Shown here in pieces: positions 1 through 6,017 of a DNA stretch of 24,297 bases. How positions within the stretch are numbered: position 1 is the stretch's first letter; each line of letters starts with the position of its first letter. This stretch comes from Parcubacteria group bacterium GW2011_GWA1_47_8 (GTDB lineage Bacteria > Patescibacteriota > Minisyncoccia > Phycocordibacterales > UBA1550), in NCBI GenBank assembly GCA_000996605.1, contig LCOP01000017.1, positions 1 through 24,297 of the forward strand. The letters are read 5' to 3'. The notes below the pieces were generated by a model. The model did not search any database, was not told the DNA's origin, and was given only the letters and a program-made list of their open reading frames with translations. A program made the position numbers and the translations under genes.

Positions 1-15
1 ATATCTGCTTTTTTG

Positions 16-35
16 TTTCCATATTCATATGGAAA
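16..35. promoter_or_regulatory. 20-bp inverted repeat upstream of the AbiEii-type cassette
   Basis: Arms TTTCCATAT and ATATGGAAA pair perfectly around a 2-nt centre. The element lies about 90 bp upstream of the -10 box at 127-132, so it may be an operator or a hairpin belonging to the gene to the left. The binding function is inferred only. Confidence 0.4.
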
Positions 36-36
36 T

Positions 37-100
37 ACGGTAACCCAATTGTGGCCTATTCGGGTATGTTACGGTAACAGTTTTTGTGGCATATAACGGT
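37..100. repeat. Two imperfect direct repeats, period about 34-35 bp
   Basis: ACGGTAAC occurs at 37-44 and 71-78, and GTGGC at 51-55 and 86-90, so the two units repeat with a 34-35 bp period. The second unit contains the small palindrome GTTACGGTAAC (69-78 region). A third AACGGT follows at 95-100. Repeats placed directly upstream of a toxin-antitoxin-like promoter are candidate autoregulation sites (inference). Confidence 0.45.
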
Positions 101-123
101 GCGTAGAAAGTATGGTTAAATTA

Positions 124-132
124 TGGTATAAT
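124..132 (+). promoter_or_regulatory. Extended -10 promoter for the AbiEii-type cassette
   Basis: TGGTATAAT is a perfect -10 box (127-132) with an extended TGn. There is no good -35. The start codon at 143 follows only 10 nt later, so the mRNA would be nearly leaderless. Confidence 0.6.
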
Positions 133-142
133 AAATGTACTT

Positions 143-376
143 ATGAACAAACAGGATCTTCAAAAAGTCTTGTGGGATATCAACAAGGAAAGTATCGACA
201 CGCTTCCCGACGATTTTGTTATACGGAGGATTCTCTCGTACGGCGGTCTCGTCCTTCTCGTGAAAGCAATGCATGAATATGGAAGCACCAGAGTGACGCA
301 AGTGTTTGAAACAATGAAGCCGACGAGCATTCCCTCACGGAAATATTATTATCTCAAAAATTTTCTTTTGGTATGA
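143..376 (+). CDS. Small antitoxin-like partner (DUF6922-like) of an AbiEii nucleotidyltransferase
   Basis: A 77-residue cytoplasmic protein. The N-terminal LWDINKESIDTLPDDFVIRRIL followed by YGG and a C-terminal Ser/Arg/Lys/Tyr segment resembles the small proteins (DUF6922-type) usually encoded just upstream of AbiEii/DUF1814 nucleotidyltransferases. Its stop overlaps the next start by ATGA (373-376), which indicates translational coupling. By family precedent it would be the antitoxin or partner of the downstream enzyme. That role is inferred from size and order, because the sequence has no recognisable DNA-binding motif. The start was chosen because it lies 10 nt after a TATAAT box. Confidence 0.62.
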   Translation: MNKQDLQKVLWDINKESIDTLPDDFVIRRILSYGGLVLLVKAMHEYGSTRVTQVFETMKPTSIPSRKYYYLKNFLLV

Positions 377-1017
377 AACTCCATCTTGAAACGATCACTG
401 ATACGATGCATGTGGTCGCGCGCAAAGTGTTTGAAAACCTTGATACCGACTATTATCTTGCAGGAGGAACGGCGCTTGCCCTCCTCTCCGGGCACCGGAA
501 AAGCGTCGATCTTGATTATTTTATCGCAAAGCCTATCGACACTCTTGCTTTAAAGAAGAGCCTCCATGAAATTTTTTCTACGACAGAGGTGGAGATCCTT
601 TTTGAAACGAAGAATACGTTGTGGTGCGTAATCGATGGTGTGAAAATATCATTCATCTCCCGATTTGATACGCTCTTGGAACCGGTACAGCCGATTGATT
701 TCTTTCGAATTGCTCATGTGAAAGATATCGTCGTAATGAAACTTGTTGCAGTGTGCGGGAGAGAGGAGTACAAAGACTATTTTGATCTCGCACGTATTGC
801 AAAAGAAATAGATGTGCGCTCATGGGTGTTGTGGTGGCAAGAAGTTTATCCGGAGCAGGATATGATGAGCTGGGTCGTTGCATTGTCTGCCGTAGACTCG
901 ATACAAAAAATTCCCTTAGATGTAACTCAAGATTTTAAGGATGAAGATGTTCCGGATACTATTAAACGTGTTGTGCGTGAGATCACGAAACAGGTAAAAT
1001 TGATGGAAGGTGATTAG
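373..1017 (+). CDS. AbiEii/DUF1814-type nucleotidyltransferase (toxin-like)
   Basis: A 214-residue protein of the nucleotidyltransferase superfamily. Residues 29-35 read LAGGTAL, and HRKSVDLDYF (41-50) supplies the metal-binding Asp46 and Asp48. This is the GG-T-hR-S-DLD signature of AbiEii/DUF1814 proteins. A second family segment, VMKLVAVCGREEYKDYFDLARI, carries the typical Lys and KD-DL residues. In characterised AbiE systems the NTase blocks growth by modifying tRNA or other RNA, and the upstream partner neutralises it. Here the gene overlaps that partner by 4 bp, making a two-gene cassette. Whether it is an active toxin or a solitary defence gene cannot be told from sequence. Confidence 0.8.
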   Translation: MKLHLETITDTMHVVARKVFENLDTDYYLAGGTALALLSGHRKSVDLDYFIAKPIDTLALKKSLHEIFSTTEVEILFETKNTLWCVIDGVKISFISRFDTLLEPVQPIDFFRIAHVKDIVVMKLVAVCGREEYKDYFDLARIAKEIDVRSWVLWWQEVYPEQDMMSWVVALSAVDSIQKIPLDVTQDFKDEDVPDTIKRVVREITKQVKLMEGD

Positions 1018-1057
1018 ATTGTGTTGCCATTGATTGTTGAACTAGGGTCAAAAAAGC

Positions 1058-1085
1058 TTGACATTTTTGAAACGTTTGCTATACT
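1058..1085 (+). promoter_or_regulatory. Strong sigma70-type promoter of a short transcription unit
   Basis: TTGACA (1058-1063), a 16-bp spacer, then TATACT (1080-1085). Transcription would begin near 1092 and meet a terminator about 75 nt later. Confidence 0.7.
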
Positions 1086-1091
1086 ATTGGG

Positions 1092-1148
1092 GTGAGTGCA
1101 CAGAAGGAAACTTTTGAGCGCTTTCAAAACAAACGAATGTCTGCGTAA
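1092..1148 (+). CDS. Possible 18-residue leaderless ORF or small RNA body
   Basis: A GTG placed 6 nt after a strong -10 box opens an 18-codon frame (MSAQKETFERFQNKRMSA) ending in TAA directly before a terminator hairpin. The transcript also folds: TTTTGA and TCAAAA can pair around 1113-1130. It could be a tiny peptide, a leader, or a small RNA of about 80 nt in which the frame is chance. The promoter-terminator pair is clear; the product is not. Confidence 0.3.
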   Translation: MSAQKETFERFQNKRMSA

Positions 1149-1150
1149 GC

Positions 1151-1170
1151 CCCCGCGAAAGCGGGGTTTT
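1151..1170 (+). terminator. Intrinsic terminator with GAAA tetraloop
   Basis: Stem CCCCGC / GCGGGG with loop GAAA, followed by TTTT. It ends the short unit started at about 1092. Confidence 0.75.
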
Positions 1171-1253
1171 GCGTGCTTGTTGAGGCTATGTTTTATCAGG
1201 CATCATAGAAATGCCTGTCATTAACCATATTACTTAGAGCTAGAGGCAGATTG

Positions 1254-1295
1254 CTATGTACGTATAATATACTATAGTATATTATACGTACATAG
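1254..1295. repeat. Perfect 42-bp palindrome
   Basis: The half-site CTATGTACGTATAATATAC (1254-1272) is matched exactly by its reverse complement, with TATA at the centre. It is AT-rich and contains no gene. It could extrude as a cruciform or act as a bidirectional RNA hairpin. A palindrome of similar size and style (43 bp) occurs at 23292-23334. Confidence 0.7.
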
Positions 1296-1363
1296 TTTCA
1301 TTTTAGGTGAGTAAATGCGGTTGGGTATCATTTTTTTGATAAGTAATCTAATATAAGGTAACG

Positions 1364-1447
1364 CTCCTGTATTTTTTCGACTAGCGGCTGCACTCACATA
1401 GACATTTGTTTTGGAGCTCGCCCCCGCTAGTCGAAAAAGTACAGGAG
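1364..1447 (+). terminator. 24-bp inverted repeat with 36-nt loop, followed by T-rich tract
   Basis: Left arm 1364-1387 (CTCCTGTA...CTAGCGG) pairs with right arm 1424-1447 with one mismatch (T/C, a G-U pair in RNA). The loop is 1388-1423. TTTTGTTTTATT follows, which suits a long-stem terminator. The size is also compatible with a small palindromic repeat element. Confidence 0.5.
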
Positions 1448-1476
1448 TTTTGTTTTATTGGCGACGTAGAGTGAGC

Positions 1477-1600
1477 GAAATGAGAAAGTAATCTTTCTCA
1501 TTTCCGAGCCGAGGAGTTAATATAAGGGTATAATACCCCGCCCCTCTGGGGCGGTAAATGTGTGAACGAAATGAACACATTTTGTCCGGGGCTTGCCCCG
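1477..1600. repeat. Cluster of four consecutive hairpins
   Basis: Four perfect inverted repeats follow one another. They are GAAATGAGAAAG/CTTTCTCATTTC with a TAAT loop (1477-1504), CCGCCCC/GGGGCGG with loop TCT (1538-1554), AAATGTGT/ACACATTT (1556-1582), and CGGGGC/GCCCCG with a TT loop (1587-1600). The first and third share the core GARCGAAATGA. They occupy the space just before murB, and no gene was seen here. A TATAAT at 1529-1534 may serve murB but lacks a -35. Confidence 0.55.
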
Positions 1601-1621
1601 TGGTAAATACCGCTTTTATTT

Positions 1622-2671
1622 ATGGATACCCCTGAAACACTTATTCAAGAATTTGTTCCGCTTGCGCCTTTGACGACGATGCGTACAGGAGGGCAGGCGC
1701 GTTATTTTGCGCGTGTTACGAGTATCGCTAATCTCCACCGCGTAGTTTTGTTTGCAAAGGAAAAATCTCTCCCACTTTTTGTATTGGGTGGTGGATCCAA
1801 TGTCCTTGTTTCCGACGAAGGGTTTCCGGGTCTTGTGCTCAAGATTGAGATATGTAGCATCGCATACGAAGAACAAGGCGCACACGTGTGCGTCGTGTCG
1901 GGCGCGGGGGAAGCATGGGATGATCTGGCGCGTGATGCCATCTCGCGCTCGCTTTGGGGTGTTGAAAATCTTTCGCTTGTGCCGGGGACGGTGGGGGGTG
2001 CAGTGGTGCAAAATATCGGCGCGTATGGAGCGGAAGTTTCGGAAGTCGTCGCATGGGTGGAAGTGTTTGACAGAGAGACAGGGGAAACAAAAATAATTTC
2101 TCGCGCGGCGTGCGCCTTTGGATATCGCACCAGTATTTTTAAAACACATCCGTATCTTATTGTGACGCGCGTCGCACTTCTTCTTGCGCGACAGGGAAGC
2201 CCGCGCACCAACTATGAAGACGTGCAAAAGTATTTTAATGAACGACATATTTCCGAGCCAACACTCGGAGATATCCGAAGCGCGATTGTCGCTATTCGCA
2301 CGGCAAAGTTGCCACCGCCGGAGTTTGGCACCGCAGGATCATTTTTCAAGAATCCGGTAGTAGGGAAAGAAATTTTTGATGAGTTGGTAAAAAAGTTTCC
2401 GGAAATCAAATCGTACCCGGGAGGAGATGATGGGGCGGTGAAACTTTCTGCCGCGTGGATACTGGATCATGTCGGCGGTTGGAAGGGGATTCGTCAAGGA
2501 AACGTGGGCGTGTACGGCAACCAAGCGCTTGTCTTGGTCAACTATGGCGGTGCGCGGACGAACGAGATTTTGGCATTGGCGGATGCGATGAAAAAAGATA
2601 CGGAAGAAAAAACAGGAGTGCATCTCGAAGAAGAAGTGGTTACCATGAGTGTGGCGATGCCCTCGAAGTAA
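1622..2671 (+). CDS. murB: UDP-N-acetylenolpyruvoylglucosamine reductase MurB
   Basis: 349 residues, close to the 342 of E. coli type I MurB. The enzyme is an FAD-dependent NADPH reductase that turns UDP-GlcNAc-enolpyruvate into UDP-MurNAc in the cytoplasm, for peptidoglycan. Visible marks are the N-terminal PLTTMRTGG segment, the FAD-binding LFVLGGGSNVLVSDEG and SLVPGTVGGAVVQNIGAYG motifs, GYRTSIFK, the catalytic-serine motif AGSFFKNP (Ser240) and a C-terminal LEEEV that supplies the catalytic Glu. The start ATG follows a hairpin cluster without a clear Shine-Dalgarno. The gene is followed by a strong terminator at 2748, so it is probably monocistronic. Confidence 0.96.
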   Translation: MDTPETLIQEFVPLAPLTTMRTGGQARYFARVTSIANLHRVVLFAKEKSLPLFVLGGGSNVLVSDEGFPGLVLKIEICSIAYEEQGAHVCVVSGAGEAWDDLARDAISRSLWGVENLSLVPGTVGGAVVQNIGAYGAEVSEVVAWVEVFDRETGETKIISRAACAFGYRTSIFKTHPYLIVTRVALLLARQGSPRTNYEDVQKYFNERHISEPTLGDIRSAIVAIRTAKLPPPEFGTAGSFFKNPVVGKEIFDELVKKFPEIKSYPGGDDGAVKLSAAWILDHVGGWKGIRQGNVGVYGNQALVLVNYGGARTNEILALADAMKKDTEEKTGVHLEEEVVTMSVAMPSK

Positions 2672-2747
2672 AAATTTTTATATACGCAAGAATTTTTTAG
2701 TTTTTCTCTTGCTCTATGTATATATAAAGTTTATCATACTAATTTAT

Positions 2748-2792
2748 AATTGCGAATAAGGAAGCGGTCGCTTCCTTATTCGCAATTTTTTT
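2748..2792 (+). terminator. 19-bp-stem intrinsic terminator after murB
   Basis: Arms 2748-2766 and 2769-2787 are perfectly complementary with a 2-nt loop, followed by T7 (2786-2792). It is one of the strongest terminators in the window. Confidence 0.85.
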
Positions 2793-3129
2793 GTTGCATG
2801 TTTGTGCGGCAAGTCCTGTTTATTTTTTCTGTACAAAATATATTTGGTAAATAAAAAAATAGAAACACAGCAACAATGCAGAAGTAGGTGTGGGAGTTAT
2901 CCACAGTTTTGTTGTAAAATGTATTGTGTTTGAGTGCAGATGTACGATAATAATAGTAGATCACAGTACGGAGCGCAAAAAAATATTTTGTGCGAGCACG
3001 ATGGTAATCATGATCCGATAACAACATACGATTGATGCGCAATACGCGCATCATCGGGTCGAAGTTATTGCAGAAAGTAATTTGTATACGTTTCGCGATG
3101 CATGGTGCATGCGCGGACAACATAAAAAT
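2793..3129. other. Gene-free region with a DnaA-box match and several hairpins
   Basis: No convincing gene on either strand. A perfect TTATCCACA (consensus DnaA box) lies at 2897-2905, followed by a TAAAAT (2915-2920) that could be a weak -10. TGATGCGC/GCGCATCA around 3035-3055 and ATGCA/TGCAT around 3100-3110 form small hairpins. It could be a long structured leader for the histone-like gene. A single DnaA box is not enough to call an origin. Confidence 0.35.
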
Positions 3130-3234
3130 ATGGCAGCAAAAAAACGAGCAGCAAAGAAGACCGCAAAGAGAAAGACTGCAAAGAAGGCAGTAAAGCGTTC
3201 AGCAAAGAAAAAGACGGCAAAGCGCCGCAAGTAG
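3130..3234 (+). CDS. 34-residue histone-like Lys/Ala/Arg-rich DNA-binding protein
   Basis: The frame encodes a protein built from AAKK/TAKR/TAKK units: MAAKKRAAKKTAKRKTAKKA then more of the same, ending AKRRK. Nearly every residue is Lys, Arg, Ala or Thr, like the C-terminal tails of bacterial histone-H1-like proteins (Hc1 type) that bind DNA non-specifically. It is far shorter than the chlamydial or proteobacterial members and has no folded domain, so it may act as a free-standing nucleoid or polyanion-binding tail. It stands alone between a gene-free region and its own terminator at 3252, which supports a real monocistronic gene. The composition could also arise from repeat slippage of GCAAAGAAG-like units. 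Confidence 0.68.
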   Translation: MAAKKRAAKKTAKRKTAKKAVKRSAKKKTAKRRK

Positions 3235-3251
3235 TTCTTTTTTAGTTTATG

Positions 3252-3286
3252 CAAAACACCCTCGCGGTAACCGCGAGGGTGTTTTG
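3252..3286 (+). terminator. 16-bp-stem terminator after the histone-like gene
   Basis: CAAAACACCCTCGCGG (3252-3267) pairs with 3271-3286 around a TAA loop. The A-rich 5' side and TTTTGTGTTTTT 3' side suit a terminator that works on both strands. Confidence 0.82.
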
Positions 3287-3359
3287 TGTTTTTGCGCCGC
3301 CTTGTATATTATTGGCCATCAGGTAATATTAAGTCATACGCGTTCGCGCAACCGCCTCT

Positions 3360-5555
3360 ATGGAAAGATTTAGCCCATATCCCACAACATCCGGCGAAGA
3401 ATCGGGTATCGAGCCGGTACGAGCCTATCGCGCTTTGGATGGCAAAAAGGAAAAAGATCTGCTGGCGGCATTTACACCCGAACAACAGCGGGAGATACGG
3501 CAGAAACAGCAAGTACTTTCTTCGCTTGCGTATTTCATTGGCAAGGATTTTCGTATCCCCGTCGAATTGAACGAACCCGGCGCGGGTTGGCATTGGAATT
3601 TTCAAGAGAACGTAATTCGCATTGACCCCAAAGACCTTTTGGAAAAACCGATGGATTATCTCCGTTTTGTTATCTCTCACGAAGGCGGTCACCGGAGAAT
3701 ATCAAGAACCGATTTTATACCTTTGGAGGAGTGGGGTCAACCCGGTTTTTCTTTCATGATGAATGCCATCGAAGATCCGCGAGACAACAATTTCGTTGCG
3801 GAAAGTTATCCGAAATTCAAAGAACAAATGGGTCTCGCCTATAAAGAGGACTTGGATTTTGAAGCCAAGGCAAAAGAAAAAGCTGATCAAAAACTTGGAT
3901 ATAGGCCTCGCTTCATGCAAGCCGGTTTTGAATATATAAAACAATGGTTCAGGGAGGTCGAAGGAAAGGATGTAGAATTGTCGGAAGACTTGCCGGAAGA
4001 AGTCAAAGCTGTTGTCACGGCGACGCTTTCTTCGGCGAGAGATTCATGGCTTAGGTATCCGTCTCGGCAAGAAGCCGACAAAAGCGAAGACTTGATCAGA
4101 AAATACGCCCAAGTCTCCTACGAGATCAATCGCGATGAAGTTTGGCCAGAATTCAAAAAGTTAATAGATGATGATATGGAAGATCAAAAAATGCAGGAGC
4201 TCCTCAAGGATGCACAAAAAAATCAAGCGAGTGATGAAAGCGGTGGTCAGGGTTTGCCCCAGGAATTGAAGGACAAACTTACACCCGAAGAACAACAATC
4301 ATTGCAAGAAGCTATTAAGCAAGCGATTGAGGATGCGAAAAAAGAAAAAGATAAAGCCGAGGCGCAGGGAGACGAGCTGGAAAGAGCCGAGGGAAAACCA
4401 GAGGTGGATTCATCGCAAGGATCGCAGAGTGGCAAGCCCGTTGATATCAGCTCGCTACCTGCGGAGTTGAAGCAAAAAATAAAAGAATACATTGAATCTT
4501 TACCTGAAGAAGAGCAAAGAGAGAACGCCCGCAAAGCCCAAGCCGCATTTAAGGAATTTGAAGATGCACTGAATGAAGAGTTACAGGGAAAACTATCAGA
4601 CAATCCAGAAAAAAAAGCCGGAAGAGAGGAAATAGAAGCGGAGGCAGCTAAACAGCCGGAGATTAAAGGAAAGGGTTGGGAAGAAAAAGAAAAGGAGCGC
4701 GAAGAGGAAGCAAGGGAAAGCCGCAAGAGGATAGAATCACTCTTTGAGGCCGGAGAAAAAGATCCGTATCATGAGGCGTTGGAAAAAGTTTCTGATCTAA
4801 TAGACGCATTAACGGCTGACTTGCGCGACATATTTGTGAAAAGAAAGATAGAAAAGCATGAAGTTGGCTACCGCTCTGGGCTCCGTTGGAATATCCGTCA
4901 AAGGATTAGAGAAAAAGTTGCCGGAGTTCCGCTGTTTAAAACGGAAGCGCGCGAGCAAAGAGAAAGCGAAAGCGAAGAAATGGATTACGCCGTAACATTG
5001 CTTGTGGATTTGTCGGGTTCAATGAGAAGTAATGGAAAAATCCAGGAAGCGTTCAAGTCATCGGTGGTTCTGGCCGAGACGCTGAATAATCTCGGCATTC
5101 AATTTGAGATAGTCGGCTTTCAGGATATTTTGCTTGAATTTAAATCATTTGAAGAACACTTAGGCGAACCGATGCGCCGGAAACTCAATCAAATGATTTT
5201 GGAAGTGTACGGCACCAATCCGGAAGGTCATAACAATCCTGGAGACAATGATGATGGCGTAGCGCTTCGTGAAGCATCACAACACTTAGCAGGTCGAATC
5301 GCTAAAAATAAATTTCTCATCGCAATCTCTGACGGTATTCCAGAAACCAGCTATAAAGACAGAGAACAGCTTGACCGCGAGCTACATGAAGCCGTGGCGG
5401 AAATTACCGCCAATACCAATCAGAAACTCATCGGCCTGGGACTTAACTCCAAAACGGTTGCCACATATTATGAAAACAACATTTCCGGTATTACCACCGA
5501 AGAGATGGTGGAAACCCTAGGTGAGCTTTTACGCGAGGTTATTGAAAAATATTAA
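3360..5555 (+). CDS. Metallopeptidase-like plus CobT-type VWA protein of a MoxR-VWA triad
   Basis: 731 residues, cytoplasmic, with no signal peptide. The N-terminal part (about 45-250) carries VISHEGGHRR with HEGGH at 107-111, a zincin-type HExxH motif, and NAIEDPRDN (135-143) downstream that could supply a third ligand. Residues about 270-500 are a highly charged Glu/Lys/Gln-rich linker that looks coiled-coil. The C-terminal VWA domain has the MIDAS motif DLSGS (Asp550, Ser552, Ser554), NDDGVAL near 635-642, and SDG (Asp658). The arrangement matches CobT-like VWA partners of MoxR AAA+ ATPases, which work together to remodel or metallate proteins. It heads a cluster with the 143-aa gene and the AAA+ gene. 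An in-frame TAA at about 3330 fixes the ATG as start. Peptidase activity is inferred from the motif only. Confidence 0.85.
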   Translation: MERFSPYPTTSGEESGIEPVRAYRALDGKKEKDLLAAFTPEQQREIRQKQQVLSSLAYFIGKDFRIPVELNEPGAGWHWNFQENVIRIDPKDLLEKPMDYLRFVISHEGGHRRISRTDFIPLEEWGQPGFSFMMNAIEDPRDNNFVAESYPKFKEQMGLAYKEDLDFEAKAKEKADQKLGYRPRFMQAGFEYIKQWFREVEGKDVELSEDLPEEVKAVVTATLSSARDSWLRYPSRQEADKSEDLIRKYAQVSYEINRDEVWPEFKKLIDDDMEDQKMQELLKDAQKNQASDESGGQGLPQELKDKLTPEEQQSLQEAIKQAIEDAKKEKDKAEAQGDELERAEGKPEVDSSQGSQSGKPVDISSLPAELKQKIKEYIESLPEEEQRENARKAQAAFKEFEDALNEELQGKLSDNPEKKAGREEIEAEAAKQPEIKGKGWEEKEKEREEEARESRKRIESLFEAGEKDPYHEALEKVSDLIDALTADLRDIFVKRKIEKHEVGYRSGLRWNIRQRIREKVAGVPLFKTEAREQRESESEEMDYAVTLLVDLSGSMRSNGKIQEAFKSSVVLAETLNNLGIQFEIVGFQDILLEFKSFEEHLGEPMRRKLNQMILEVYGTNPEGHNNPGDNDDGVALREASQHLAGRIAKNKFLIAISDGIPETSYKDREQLDRELHEAVAEITANTNQKLIGLGLNSKTVATYYENNISGITTEEMVETLGELLREVIEKY

Positions 5556-5570
5556 GAAAAGTGCTAAAAT
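5542..5570 (+). promoter_or_regulatory. Internal promoter between the VWA gene and its partners
   Basis: TTGAAA (5542-5547), 17-bp spacer, then TGCTAAAAT with an extended -10 (5562-5570). It lies across the VWA stop codon, 15 nt before the 143-aa gene. It would allow the 143-aa protein and the DGR-target ATPase to be made separately from the VWA protein. Confidence 0.6.
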
Positions 5571-5585
5571 AAAATTATCAAATTT

Positions 5586-6017
5586 ATGCCAGTTCAAATT
5601 CAAGAAAAAACAGAGGGGCTTCTTTCTGCGATAACCGCCTTGGGTGGAGTCGGACTTTTGATCGCAGAAAGCGAAAAAAGCAGCAAGGCTACTTTTGAAA
5701 GAGCGCGTGAACAGCTTCTTAATAACAACTATAAAGAATGCTCTGACTATTTAGAAATTATGGAAGTGCTCGCCGAAGGCAAGGACAAAATCTTTTATAT
5801 TGAACAAGGAACTAAACTCGACGGATTGGTTTTGGAAATTATCGCCGAATTTGAAGCGGGTATAGTCAGTTTAGCCGAACGAAAACATAACACGGGGCTT
5901 AAAACAGCCGTTTGGACTCCGACAAAGACATCTTTAATTATCATGATGAGCCGCAAACAGATAGAAGCAAGCTATCCGCGGCTTTTTGAATATATCAATT
6001 TTACTCAATCACTATGA
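5586..6017 (+). CDS. Third component of the VWA-AAA+ cluster, unknown function
   Basis: A 143-residue protein that I do not recognise as a named family. It appears all-alpha and cytoplasmic: an Ala/Gly-rich N-terminal helix (GLLSAITALGGVGLLIA), a helical-hairpin-like middle (KATFERAREQLLNNNYKECSDYLEIMEVL) that recalls TPR or four-helix scaffolds, and a C-terminal part with WTPTKTSLIIMMSRKQIE. No catalytic motif is evident. Its TGA overlaps the start of the AAA+ ATPase (6014-6017), so the two are translationally coupled, which argues for an adaptor or subunit of the same complex. It has its own upstream promoter at 5542-5570. Confidence 0.7.
   Translation: MPVQIQEKTEGLLSAITALGGVGLLIAESEKSSKATFERAREQLLNNNYKECSDYLEIMEVLAEGKDKIFYIEQGTKLDGLVLEIIAEFEAGIVSLAERKHNTGLKTAVWTPTKTSLIIMMSRKQIEASYPRLFEYINFTQSL

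Noticed and set aside
1254..1600. CRISPR array
   Set aside because: Repeats are different palindromes without regular spacing or spacers, and no cas genes are present.
1018..1621. tRNA or rRNA gene in the large gap
   Set aside because: No T-loop (GGTTCRAATCC-like) or cloverleaf arms were found by eye; the hairpins are simple inverted repeats.
1616..2248. Open frame antisense to murB
   Set aside because: Arg/His/Cys-rich shadow of murB without motifs.
2897..2905. Replication origin suggested by a perfect DnaA box
   Set aside because: A single TTATCCACA, with no cluster, no dnaA/dnaN neighbour and no clear unwinding element.
2776..3123. 115-codon frame on the minus strand in the region after murB
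   Set aside because: It starts in a hairpin region, is rich in Tyr/Phe/Asn from AT-rich DNA, has no promoter or family pattern, and ends in the murB terminator.
4247..4726. Ser/Phe-rich frame antisense to the VWA gene linker
   Set aside because: It mirrors the Glu/Lys-rich coiled-coil codons of the VWA gene.
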